Source of the DNA: Polydactylus sextarius
Lineage: Eukaryota; Chordata; Actinopteri; Polynemidae
Assembly: GCA_016801845.1 (NCBI GenBank)
Contig: CM028907.1
Span: 24,611,950-24,675,949 of the forward strand
Length of the DNA stretch: 64,000 nt
Reading direction: 5' to 3'
Under the pieces are notes generated by a model. It was not told where the DNA came from and did no database searches. It worked only from the letters and a program-made list of their open reading frames with translations. This document shows, piece after piece, positions 23,763-34,557 of this stretch. Numbering within the stretch: position 1 is the first letter of the stretch; the number at the start of each line of letters is the position of its first letter. The translations under genes were made by a program, and so were the position numbers.

Positions 23763-24605
23763 AAAAAAAAAATGTATATGAACACTTGACAAACTTTTTT
23801 TTTTTTTTTTTTTAAATACAGGTATGATGCAGGGAATCAAATGAGACCATCCAGTTGGTGCTTCACATCAAACAACTACTGTCAGTTTCATCACAGAATT
23901 TAGAGGTTAGTTGTGAATTGCTAAGTATCACTGGACAAAATACAAAGGGGCAGTCAGAAATCGCTTTGTTGGCGGAAGTCCTACAGACCTGCTTAATTTC
24001 CAGTAGATTTAGTGAAGCTTGTCGTGTTAAAGGGAGTCATCTGGTCAGGCTCTGGCAGTCCGGATCACTTAAAGGGTTAAGGCAAAAACCACTCAATCAA
24101 TCAGTTTTTATTTATATAGCACTTTTCATACACTATCTATAGCACAAAGTGCTTTACATATGCAATGAAAAAGCCCCCACAACAGTCATACCACCCTAAC
24201 CACCCATGTGCACACCAACACACCCCAAACCCATTATTTCTTTTTAAATTTTGTTTTCTTATCTACGTGGTTTGGAGCAGGAAAACTAATTATTAGTAAT
24301 TTGTGATTTCTTTATTATAGTATTTGTGATTTCTTGGGCTTAAATATATCAGTTGCTGTTTCCATCTATCATTGGAGAACAGAAACACACCAGTTTGTAT
24401 GAAATTGGGACCCTAATGTGACATTGAACGTTGAGTGTGTGAAGGCTTCAGTTCTGTTTAAAACTCCTTGACTTGTAAACTATATTACTTTCAGGCTTCA
24501 TTATCTGAGCAATACGATTCAACCTAAAAAAACCTTCTCTTTACAGATAAGAAAGGACACGGCTTTTATCCACTTGGCTGATAAGCAATCCTTGCTTCCT
24601 ACCTT
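23763..24605. other. Spacer with a dispersed repeat end
   Basis: At 24100-24160 the stretch TTTTTATTTATATAGCACTT followed by CAAAGTGCTTTACAT is a widespread fish retroposon-type repeat end. Nothing else is recognised. Confidence 0.4.
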
Positions 24606-24610
24606 GTGTC

Positions 24611-24660
24611 CAGCCGCCTGACGTGGGACACCAACCGCCTGACGTGGACGGTTTATAAAA
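24611..24660 (+). promoter_or_regulatory. Promoter candidate: paired TGACGTGG sites and a TATA box
   Basis: CCGCCTGACGTGG occurs twice, giving TGACGTGG at 24619-24626 and 24640-24647, exactly 21 bases apart (two helical turns). TTTATAAAA at 24652-24660 follows. TGACGTGG is the core bound by ATF6 and related bZIP factors. The arrangement looks like a real TATA promoter pointing right. Confidence 0.45.
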
Positions 24661-24679
24661 TTAACAACCTCTCCCAGTA

Positions 24680-25005
24680 GCTTAGAGGAAAACTCACCCC
24701 ACCTGTTGTCTTTCCACTGGATGTTCTGCTGCCAGGAGGGACTTCAGCGAACACATCCTACCTCTGCAGGTTCCAGGTAAAGTGTGTCTTTCTACTGAGA
24801 GCACCACATTCTCCAACAACACCTTCTCATCCCTTTTCACAGTGACAATTCGTGTGGAACTGCTGCAGCCCTGTGTTTAACAAAGACTTCTTCTTTGTGG
24901 AGCTCGAGTCAGCAGGATCTGCTGGAACTGCAGCTAAGATTAAAAGTGGTGAATAAACCTGCAGCTGGAGCACTGAGGAGAGGGACAGCGATTGAATGAT
25001 CATCA
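24680..25005 (+). other. Possible short spliced transcript after the promoter
   Basis: Downstream of the TATA box, an ATG near 24719 opens a short frame that ends at a donor CCAG|GTAAAGTG near 24776. A plausible acceptor CTTTTCACAG lies near 24841. No protein family is recognised and the frames are short. It may be a non-coding exon or part of an LTR-like element. Confidence 0.25.
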
Positions 25006-27420
25006 AACCACTGTCTCAATTACTCCCTCTTAATAAATGGGGGAAAAGAATGAGACAAATAGATTCCCTCTTTACAAGAAATAAATACATCTATAATTAT
25101 GTTTGTATAATTTTGAAATGTAAGGAGACCACAACTTAAATTTAAATTTCTATATTGCATCATATGGTACATGGCTATGGCTATGTGGATCTTATATGAA
25201 CAAGTATTAGCTAATTGGTGCGACTAAACGTGTAAAAAAAAAATTTTGTTTGTTTTGTTTGTTCTATTTGTTCTTTTGATCTCTGGCACATCACGCAGAT
25301 GTGCCAGAGATGATTGATCATGCACAAACATGATGTATCTTATTGCAATAAAATAAATCGCCTACCACTGTTGTTGAGATTGATCATGTCTCCCCTCCTG
25401 TCTGAGTAGACCACTTGATATTTGTTCTGATAGCTTCCGTGCTAATGTTACTCATTAAAAAACCTGAATCAAAATTTGATTACGCTGGCAGAAAATCCTG
25501 TACATAATGATAGCAAGGACATATTAATCGTATTGGTCTTTGATCACTAAGAGTTGCAGTTTTTGAGTTTCCTTCAGGTAATATTCGAGTCCACATTCGC
25601 ATCTAAAAAATGGTGTGTGGTTTCACGGCAGTGCATGTTGACCTCCGACACCTTCAGAAGTCAAAGTTCATTACACCTTAATTGCAGGATAGCAAAATGA
25701 ACACAGAGGGGCCCCAATATCTTTCACTTCAAGGGCCGTTAACTGAGAGCCCTTAGTATACAGGGTTTGGCCAACTCACCAACAAGGCACCATATTGTAT
25801 AACCCTTAGTCTGAGAATTTTACTGATGTCTGCTGACACCTAGTGGATACATATGGAAACTGATCTGTGGAAAAACTTCAGTCAACAAGTCTGACCTCTG
25901 TGCAGAGTCAATTTAGTTTAGTTTAGTCCAGTTTAACCTGGTTGTCTAGGTTTGTTTGCCCAAAAAAAAAAAAAACACACACACACACACACAACTCATG
26001 GAGTGTGTTCTTTCTGTGTGTGTGCGTGCTTGTGTAATTGAGAGCAACACACACAATAATTATTAGTACACATAACACAATACAAATGTCAGTAATTGTG
26101 AAAAACGCTTTTCTAGTTTGGACAAAAGAATAGCATCACCTCAAACTTTGTGGAATGTTTGACTCAGTATGTCTAGATGTTTAAAAACAAAAAAAAATCA
26201 TCACACATTTCACACTGTACGATCTATATGAATAAACTTTAATCTACATCACAGTGCAATTCAAGGGTCAATATTACCGCTAATTAAATGGGACAATAGC
26301 TTTAAATTAATACCACAAGTGTGCTGACATCTCTGTCTGTTTCATCCAACTGTCATGGTGAAGACTCCTACCATAAGGCTGATCCATCCATCCATCTTAG
26401 TTATGAAGTTTACTATGCGAGTCAATGAGTTCCTGTTTAGACTGATCGAATGTCTACCCGATCTTGTTCAAGGCCACAGATTTAAGTAGCATAAAGATTA
26501 ACCATTGGTTGCTATTATACACAGAAAAAAGTACTGAAGTAATTGATCACATGAAAGATTTGATATTGACTTGACATTTAGAATCCATTCAGTTCAAACT
26601 TAAACTGATGCAAATCAATATTTCAAATTGTCCCGCATAAAAAAAAACAATTTAAATGTTTGATGAATGACCCAGACCACACTTTTTTTTTTTCTCTTTA
26701 AGTATTTATTTAAAATGTGTTTTATGAAAGTCAATCACGTTTGAAAACACCTCGTTTAACCCTTTTCAGCCTACTGTATCACATTTGCTACATGAGTTTC
26801 TGAGACGCCTATTTTATCAACATGATCAGCATGCATCAAAAACAAAAATAATAAAATAAAGACAATATATTCAATTATAAAATAAATAAATACAAGACTA
26901 CTACAGCAATTTATACTCACATGAACAAAGTATTGTCTGCAAAATAAACAACACTGTAAACTGTTAAGAGAAATTTCAATATATCTCATTCACTATATGA
27001 CAAAAAATAATAATCTGATTCAGTTTACACTCACAGGAAGAAATACTGTTTGTGCAATGACAAATATCAAAAACAAATAATCTCAGTGCATCCAGTGTAA
27101 CATGAAATTTACAACATGAACACGTTCGGTCTTCATCAAAAACACAACAACAAATATCCACTTATTATTATTGAGATTTTGTTTATGCTTTTATGAGAGA
27201 CATTTTGCCACCTATCGGGCATTCTGAATTCAAACTTACTCCAAGATTATAGGGAGTATGCATGGTGCACATTTAAGTATTACTGTGACAACATACACAA
27301 AAATGCTGATATTAAATTGTATACGCCTGAATATTTTTTAGTAACATCTTCATTATAACGTCAACATCATACCAAGTTGCCCTGTACAAACCTAATCTAA
27401 AGCCTTTTTTTTTTTTTTTG
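25006..27420. other. Gene-poor AT-rich spacer
   Basis: Contains a perfect hairpin at 25279-25311, an (AC)n tract at about 25975-25993 and several poly-A/T runs. No exon could be supported. The minus-strand frames at 26771-27161 are low-complexity and have no splice support. Confidence 0.4.
25279..25311. other. Perfect 13-bp hairpin
   Basis: ATCTCTGGCACAT (25279-25291) and its exact reverse complement ATGTGCCAGAGAT (25299-25311) flank a 7-base loop. The stem is too short for a typical pre-miRNA, and there is no T-tract for a terminator reading. Confidence 0.5.
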
Positions 27421-27425
27421 TTAAC

Positions 27426-27503
27426 CTTGTTCCTTATCTGTACAAGTTTAGTGGAGTGCTTGTCCAGCTGCTGTATTATTTCAGTCTCTCGGGGCGCCGC
27501 CAT
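27426..27503 (-). CDS. Candidate first coding exon, 26 codons
   Basis: On the minus strand an ATG in a GC-rich context opens MAAPRETEIIQQLDKHSTKL and six more residues, ending exactly at AACAAG|GTTAAC, a usable donor. The MAAP start and amphipathic helix look like a genuine small-protein N-terminus. I do not recognise it and found no following exon in the window, so it may be an isolated or relocated first exon. Confidence 0.35.
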
Positions 27504-27572
27504 GATTCTCAGGTAGTCAGCATTGATCTAGAAAATGAGAACAGGACATACAAAGAGGAGTTTGAGATTAAT

Positions 27573-28052
27573 CAGGGTGCCTACAGGAAGTTAAATTTAA
27601 GACTTTTTAATACCATCTCAAAATTTAAGACCAAATGTAAAGATTTAAAGCTGATGATGGTGGCGTGCATATGATGATTGGATGATTGGCAAAGTCTATG
27701 CCACCCCATCTGTTGCTGAGGTTACAAAATATGGACTAGCTGTGGGAAGAAATCCAGAGGTGAGGTGTTGCTGCGTTTCTAGCGGCCGGTAAGCAGATTT
27801 AGAACATTTAGAACCTCAAAACCATAAGTGTGTAAAATCTTGTAATGATGACTGGAGAAATTTGCTCCAAAATTGATTGAAAATTTGAAGATTAAAAATT
27901 TAAGACATTTGGATTGAAATTTAAGATAGATATAGAAACTTTATTGATCCCTTTCGGAGGTTTCCTCAGGGAAATTGAATTTAAGACCATCTTTTTAAGG
28001 CCTTTTCTTAGGAAAATGTATTTAAGACTCTTAAGGACCTGCAGCCACCCTG
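27573..28052. mobile_element. hAT-like MITE, about 480 bp
   Basis: Imperfect terminal inverted repeats CAGGGTGCCTACAGG (left) and CCTGCAGCCACCCTG (right) match at 13 of 15 bases. Sub-terminal TTTAAGACTTTTTAA repeats are typical of a common fish hAT family. A short segment with ACTTTATTGATCCC inside resembles an RTE LINE tail, suggesting a nested insertion. The poly-A that follows marks the edge of duplication copy B. Confidence 0.6.
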
Positions 28053-28089
28053 CATGAAAATAGGAATAAAAAAAAAAAAAAAAAAAAAA

Positions 28090-29545
28090 ACCTTCACCTT
28101 CCCTTCTTGGTCTGCATTTGGTGGCTTTATAACGCATGACCACCTTTTTTGTTGCCTTTGTTTAATTCTTGAGGAGCCACAGATTTTCTCCCAAAATATC
28201 ATAATCACTTTTTAATTCTTAATGAACTTACATCTCATTAACATCATTGCAATTTCTAACAAATTTGATAACAGATCAAGAGACACTTGCAGTTGTGACA
28301 TTAATGTATGGGATGTGATCCACTGGATGCACAAACCTCTGATCATGGACGGAGGAGGCATCCTCTCAGGTTCATCATTTTTTTTGTGGCCTCACGGACA
28401 AGAGACAGCGACGGTGCTGGTTTGCTCTCATTCTTTCTGTGTTGCCGGTAGGAATCACTAAATAATAAAATAAGGCAGAAGAATGCGCTCAGTTTTATAC
28501 AGTGATAAATGTTACCACAGTTATAGTTACCACAGTTAAAGTTACTATGGGACTAATAACAGCAATACCTAAATTTAGCATATAAATATGTGGCTTATAT
28601 TTTCCAAAGGAAAGGTCTAAATTTTAAAGTTATTTTTTTGGTAGAAATGACCAACCAGAATCCATAAGGGCTGATGATGAGGGGAGACCAGGACGGTCCA
28701 TGTCTGGGCTTCCCTTTGAAGACTCAATAGTTGGAACGCGTGCTGAAACATCAGTTGGGACCTGGAACAAACACGTCGGTCTGGCCTGAGACAGACTACT
28801 GGAAACTCAAAAGACGACAAAGCATCTAAGTAAAACGGGTGCAATGTGAGCATCATCATAAAGCAAGTGCCATTAAGTTTTCTAACTTTGGGCACAAAAC
28901 CTAAACCCCCACACAACAGAAAGATTAACTGTGTGTAGTTGTAGGCTGTCAAATCACAAGAACCAAGATTCTTTACTCTTGTGACAGAAGTGAGCTAGGA
29001 GTGAGAGAAACATCAACAGACAAGTGGAAGCTGAGTGTCAGTGAAATGATGAAAGCTTCTAATGAGAGCACATTTGAGCATTAAAATGTTACTAAGGGCA
29101 CTGTAATAGTGATACTGTAAGCCAATTTATAAAATAAAAAAAAGCTGTAAAATCCTGTAAAAATGCTATATCCTTACTTATCCAGTGATAATATATGCCA
29201 GTGTGTGCTCCCTTTAAATTCTCTTTGTCCAATGTTTCTTTCTCTCACCCTCACCCAGAGCTCAGAAAAGAGTGAACAAGGACACATGGTTCTATGAGCC
29301 CAGAATTAGTCAATTTGTGCCATTTATTATTAAAATGAACAAATTTAGACAAAAATCCTCTTCCAGGATGACGAGTTTGGCACATACAACCTGATCACTT
29401 TTAGATAATGATTTGTTTGCTTAAGAAGAGAGAAGTCCTCAGCCTCGATGAGAGCTGCGGCAGAGGCTTTTTGAAAAGAAACAAGCCATTAAGTGACAAT
29501 ACTGAATGTGGTAATCGGAGAGACAAATCAGTTCAATTCATTTAC
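28090..29545 (-). pseudogene. Segmental duplication copy B, broken copy of the unidentified gene
   Basis: This is a direct repeat of 11455-12815. The exon at 28656-28761 is intact (one E-to-D change relative to copy A). The next exon (about 28330-28460) has two single-base deletions, in the CACACAC-like stretch and in the poly-T/A run, which destroy the frame. The later exons 11255-11350, 11089-11140 and 10855-10952 have no counterpart here. A segment of about 150 bases at 29372-29518 is unique to this copy. Confidence 0.75.
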
Positions 29546-29559
29546 TATGAGGTTTTTTT

Positions 29560-29765
29560 TCACGTTTTTGACGACATACTATACTTTGAGGTTTTTTTCA
29601 CATTATTGATGACATACTATACTATGACGCTTTTGATGACATACTATACAATGACTTTTTGACCACTTTTTGACAACATACTATGACGTTTTTTGACAGC
29701 ATACTGTACTATGATGATTTTTTTTTTTTCACGTTTTTGACACATATACTATACAATGACGCCAC
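29560..29765. repeat. Minisatellite with ACATACTATAC core
   Basis: About seven degenerate copies of a roughly 25-35-bp unit with GACATACTATACNATGAC and T-rich linkers. This is a familiar fish satellite type. Frames across it are not coding. Confidence 0.75.
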
Positions 29766-30170
29766 CATGTGGTGGTGCAACTCAAATTACAATTCTAAGC
29801 TGCCTTCACCTGTGACTTTAGATATTTTTCTTGGCCTACCACATCTTTCTTTCACAAGGACTGTTCCTGTGGCCTTCCATTTCCTGACTATATTTGTGAC
29901 TGGAGAAGATGTAGAAAAACTCAGAAATATAGAAAAAGAGAAAACAAACGATGCACATGGCGTGATTGGCTACTCACGGTTCATACTAAGTTGTACGTTC
30001 TAGTTGTACTGTTTATAAACCAGAGACAGGGTATGAAGATAAAACTGTTCTCAAAAAACAGAATCTCTCAAAATGGAAAAGTTAAACATTACAGAAATAA
30101 GAGGAAAGCTGAGCATATAAATACAGTACATGAAATAGTCGCAATAAATAATCAAAGTCTTATTGTCAGT
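29766..30170. other. Spacer
   Basis: An open frame continues to 30003 but has no recognised motif or splice support. AT-rich otherwise. Confidence 0.3.
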
Positions 30171-30180
30171 TACAACTTAC

Positions 30181-30760
30181 ATCTGATCAGATGATGGACA
30201 CTGTTCTTTACGGTTGACGATAGCACCCTTTGACCTGTCACTCTTGACAAACACACAGCTGGGTTCTGGTTCTTCCACTTTCCTCCTGAAAGACACAGAT
30301 TATAATCTGTTTTGTGACCAGAACAAACCAGTTTCACTGCTGTTTTGTTCTGAACTATAAGATAAGTGTGTTTTCTTGAAGAAACAACATGTTTCATTAA
30401 GTACAGAGTGGATCAATGTGAAAACAACACAAGATAATAAAACCATCAGAGCTGCTTTATGTGTGTGTAGACTCTCAGCAGTGACATGATACGAAAAAAA
30501 AAAATTGTAAGTGAAGAAGATTAATGTTGTAAATAAACTCATTTAATAAACACGTGGATAAACAGCTGTATAAATAACTGTCAGTAACATAACGTTTGTG
30601 ACACGTTAACTCTTTGTAGCACAGGAGTGTTGATTTACTAAAAATATTGGGGTGATCACACATATACACATAACTGAATCCGGGTCCAGGTCCTGGTCTT
30701 GGCCCTTGTCCAGGTTCATCCATGTTGCTGAATGAACCTCCACCTGTAGAGGAAACACAA
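30181..30760 (-). pseudogene. NLRC3-like N-terminal exons (fish NLR), orphan
   Basis: Exon 30181-30285 on the minus strand has an acceptor TCTTTCAG and a perfect donor GTAAGT. It encodes EEPEPSCVFVKSDRSKGA, which matches the repeated PEPSCVSMKSDRSM-type motif of fish NLRC3-like proteins. Upstream at about 30690-30750 a segment starting MDEPGQGPRPGPGPGFS resembles the linker or first exon of the same family. No FISNA, NACHT or LRR exons follow before 24 kb, so this is an isolated fragment of an innate immune sensor gene. Fish genomes carry hundreds of such genes and many fragments. Confidence 0.55.
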
Positions 30761-31240
30761 ATCATTAATATGCACATCAGCTGAAATCTTCCTTTACATC
30801 ATTTCTGCTGTACAAATATCAGCTGTGATTGTCTCTTCTTCTCCGTTTCCTGTCAGTGTCAGTTAAATACAATCACACAGTATGCAGCAGAGAAAGCTGC
30901 CATCAGCTGCTGTGCTTCTATCAGTCCACTAGATGGCAGTGTCTCTGCAGTGTCTAACTTTACTTGATGAAACAAGCTGCAGTTGATTCTTTCACTCACA
31001 ACACCTGGGCCCGAATTTATTTCACCTCAAAGCTCCAGTGACATCCAGTCATTTCACTGCCACGGAAAATCATCTGAACACATTCTGTCTGCAACACCTG
31101 CGCTCTCATGATGATAAACCATGAAAATGTATTATCAACTGGCTGAAAGAAATAGGTCTATACTGATATTACCTTTCAGTCTTTTTCTTTATCTGCCTTT
31201 CATCTGCATCTAGCCAGCGTTACTGCTGTGGTGGAAGGTG
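30761..31240. other. Spacer
   Basis: No exon or repeat boundary that I can defend. Confidence 0.35.
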
Positions 31241-31249
31241 TCCACGTTA

Positions 31250-31960
31250 GCCTCAATATACCTTGAGAGCCAGGAGGCTGCCATTGATCTCCACAGTCTC
31301 CACCAAAGTGCTGAGGTCGTTGCCAGCCAAATCAACCAATGAAAATTGGCCGTAGTAGCGAGGCAGCGATTATTGCATCACAGAACAATTTGGAGGATTG
31401 CGTAAGAGCGGGACAAGTTGGTGTTTGCTGAGGTTTGGCCTGATGTTCTGGAAAAACACAAGAGAAGGAAAGACACATTTATGTTACACATATGTGTTTG
31501 AAATGAAACAATAGTAGTTTAAAGTTTTCATTTTTAACTGCCATGTTAAAAGACTTCAACTAACTTTTAGTGCTCCTTTACTCAACAGTTCGACAAAGTC
31601 TCTGCTGTGAAATTGCAACACACAAACACGCTCCTGTCACAATGGTACCTGAGTGCACTGCCCATGTGTATCGTATTGATGACTTCCTCCGGACCGTGAA
31701 CACGTGGACCTCCTCAAGGCCGACTACCTGCACCTGCAGAGCTGTCATTCTCCAGAGCACGGAGCTTGGCCTTTTTGTTCAGCAGGTCATACACCTGTCC
31801 AAAAAGTAGTTTTCATGTCAAGAATAATGTAAAAAACGCAAATTTGTCAGATAAATATTCTAAACAAACATGTCCATAGAGTTAACAGAGGAAGGTTTTT
31901 ATTACCTTCCCATTGTAAATCTCAAAGAAGCTGACGTAAGCAGAGAGATCCAGGATGGAG
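31250..31960 (-). pseudogene. Kinesin-13 (KIF2-like) pseudogene, motor-domain exons
   Basis: Three decayed exons lie in the right order on the minus strand. At about 31906-31960 is LDLSAYVSFFEIYNGK with a donor GTAATA. At about 31590-31800 is VYDLLNKKAKLRALEN, then in shifted frames VQVVGLEEV and EVINTIHMGSA. At about 31255-31450 is FSLVDLAGND...VEINGSLLALK, which contains the switch II DLAG motif. In KIF2 proteins these blocks form the ATPase motor between the neck and switch II. Frameshifts and stops are present, and the introns are retained, so it arose by duplication rather than retroposition. Confidence 0.75.
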
Positions 31961-31974
31961 GTTCTGCTGCTTGA

Positions 31975-32095
31975 ATATGTCCCTATAGACCCAGAACTTT
32001 GTTGGATTATTTTCCTTGTACAGGCGATACATGCAGAACAGCTTTAAATCAGAGCTCAGGTACTCCCTCTCCATATCTCCCTTCATCCTTGAGGA
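31975..32095 (-). mobile_element. Transposase-like coding fragment
   Basis: The minus strand reads MEREYLSSDLKLFCMYRLYK, then ENNPTKFWVYRDIF. This resembles a segment common in fish DNA-transposon or domesticated transposase proteins (LYxxYKE...YxxIF). It abuts the KIF2-like exon directly. Family not resolved. Confidence 0.35.
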
Positions 32096-32540
32096 GTGGT
32101 TCGGTTAGTGTGGGAAGCTCAGGATATGCTCTCTTATCCCCTCTCTCACTACAGGATGAATGCTATGAGGCCTTAAAAAATAGCTCAAAAAGCTCAAAGG
32201 AAATATAATAAACTATACTGGCTCTGTTTTGCAGAATTTCATTGTTTCTATGACAAAAAATGTATAATTCTAACATAGTTGCTTTCCTCTAAACTATAGG
32301 ATTTTGTTTCCACATACAATCATTAAGATCCACATGTAATGACACAAAGAACAATTATGCATGACATTGATCTCAAAGTGCAAAAATATTTTTTGACCCT
32401 GACTGGGCGGCAGCAGGGAGCTGAATCCTAACCATTACCATACATACACACTGCTACTGTCGTGAGTGATGAGGTCAGCCGGCAACCGTTCATTCTCAAT
32501 GGACGCTGGCGTTATAGGGTGGCAAGGCGCCCGGCACCCA
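32096..32540. other. Spacer
   Basis: Nothing recognised, apart from a short AGGGTGGCA...TGCCACCCT inverted repeat around 32516-32562. Confidence 0.3.
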
Positions 32541-32544
32541 ACGC

Positions 32545-33000
32545 CCTATAATGCCACCCTTTTTACATTTAAGGTTAGACTAAAAACTTTCCTTTATGAT
32601 AAAGCCTATAGTGAAGGATGGTTCAGGTGGGACATGGACCCGCCTGAGCTAACCTTTAGTTAAGCTGCTATAGGATTAGACTGTTGGGGAACTCTGACAA
32701 TACACTGCACCTCTTCGCTCTGTCCCTCATTCCTGTTGTCTCTTTCTCTCCCTCACACTTCATGTTTTTATATCAATATATTACATATTATTAACACTTA
32801 TCTGCACTCTTGCAGTTGTGTCCCCCCCCATCCCTTTCTCTTTTTCAGGTAGCTTTGACTCCAGAGCAGTTGGATCCAGATTCCACACTATTGATGACAA
32901 CATCATCATTGGTGGCCAAGTAGCGAGGCCACCTTAGAATTACTACCTTTTCTTATTATTATTAATCCGTGCAATGGAGGTCTACGACAGCCCATAGAAC
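32545..33000 (+). mobile_element. LINE 3' end, L2-like
   Basis: The plus strand encodes the short C-terminal motif FKVRLKTFLYDKAYSEGW, followed by a 3' tail (CTGCTATAGGATTAGACTG and CAGTTGTGTCCCCCCCCATC) found in an abundant fish LINE 3' region. The 5' part is missing. Confidence 0.45.
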
Positions 33001-33224
33001 TGATTGGTGAAAAATCTTCTAATTTGGCGTACTCGTTATAGATCATCTCATAAATCATCTCACCAAATTTCATACTGTGTCAAAGTTGCAGTTAGTTTAT
33101 AACTTTTGATTTGTATGGTCGATTTTTGCAAAACTGGTACCACTGGATTCCTTGGATCAAGCCGATTCCAGCCCTATAACATGATGATCTTCAGACCATG
33201 CCTGACAAAAGGCTCACATGATAT

Positions 33225-33540
33225 GTCTTGTCTTCTATGTCAGACATGCACAGGACTCACTGTAGACCCACAACCAGGAGAATGTGAGGGTGGAGAATGC
33301 CATCCTCTATCTGCTACACAGGATGTACTCTCACCTGGACTGGCGCTGTGAGAATCTTGTTTTTCGACTTCTCCAGTGCCTTCAACACCATCCAACCACT
33401 GACACTGTGGTCAGCAGCACTGGTGCCCCCCAGGGCCTCTCTCCCGTCCTGTTCACTCTGTAAACGACAGACTTTAAATACAACTCTTAGTTCTGCCACA
33501 TGCAGAAGTTCTCAGGTGACTTCGCAAGATGGTGCAGGAT
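33225..33540 (+). mobile_element. Reverse-transcriptase fragment, internally deleted
   Basis: Plus strand. ILFFDFSSAFNTIQP (RT motif A region) is fused to DTVVSSTGAPQG and a PVLFTL motif (motif B region), then a CHMQKFSGDF end where the family has a FADD/SDD-type motif. The palm region between is deleted. It is a non-LTR retrotransposon relic. Confidence 0.6.
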
Positions 33541-33639
33541 CATAACCTGAATATTAGTACATATACAGTGATGATCAGATGAGCTTTTTATATCAATGAT
33601 CTGGTTGTAATGAGAATAAGATAGAGAGGGGTCAAGCAG

Positions 33640-34110
33640 AGTATGTCATAGGCCAAAGGCTACATAATTGATAAGATTAGAGACTAATTGCATGACTCCA
33701 TTTTTATTCAGATGAAAACCATCTCTCTCATTGATATCATACCTTGTCTAGAAATAATCAAAATTCCCAAAAAATTATATCCAGCTGCGAGACAGTAATT
33801 TCGCAGCCACTGGTGGAGACTACAGACAGCTAAAGCATTCAGAGCCTTTAGATGAAGATGGGATAAGTCCAGAAGTAATGTAGCTCTTTCCTAAGTTCTC
33901 AATTACACCGCATAGAAAAGTCCTGATGTAATTTCTCAGACTGCCTGGCCATAACATCATTTCTCCCAGCATGTATAATGACTATTATCATTATCATTTG
34001 CTCAATATACCAATATTTTTTGAAAAGGTACATGTCTAAAGATGATAATTCAGTATGATAACCCATTCTAACTGGTAGCTTTGTGTTAGTTATCAGCAAA
34101 TGAAATTAAC
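33640..34110 (-). mobile_element. LINE ORF1 esterase (SGNH) fragment
   Basis: The minus strand has VIIHAGRNDVMARQSEKL (the GxND block of SGNH hydrolases, here with R replacing the T of the usual GTND) and about 200 bases further DGFHLNKNG, the terminal Asp-x-x-His block. Such esterase domains occur in ORF1 of CR1/L2-clade LINEs in fish. Stops and frameshifts interrupt it. Confidence 0.55.
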
Positions 34111-34557
34111 AACACCCCACAAAAAACAGGTCTCCAGGCATGCATGTATATCCATAGTGTATGTGCATAACATTTGAAAGAGTAGATTCCTAGCTTTCAT
34201 TTAAACCTAGTTTTGGGCCTGTCTAAAAAATATAAAGCTCACATGAGCTTTTCAAACTGTCAACAACAATTATTTTACTGCATTTTTTGCCTAATGTATA
34301 GTCTTTTTTATACTGTATCATTGAGACATGTAGGAATGGAAATAACAAAAAGGTTATGTTTTGGGTAAAAATGATTTGTTTGTGTTTAATGTTTAACGGG
34401 GTACATAGTCGTCATGGCAACAGTAAATAAAATGTCAAAGCAGCAACATGACAACATTACCGTTGTTGTCAGGATAATGTACTGTCAGGGCGTTTGTATT
34501 AAACTTGTTGAAATATGTCAGTCTGTTGATATCAGACTGATCTGGACTGAGAGAGTT
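34111..34557. other. Spacer
   Basis: AT-rich, no supported feature up to the L1 target site. Confidence 0.35.

Noticed and set aside
24085..24160. tRNA or tRNA-derived SINE
   Set aside because: There are no A/B box promoters or cloverleaf. The TATATAGCACTT...GCTTTAC pattern is a retroposon end.
25279..25311. MicroRNA precursor
   Set aside because: A 13-bp stem is too short for a Drosha substrate, and flanking pairing was not seen.
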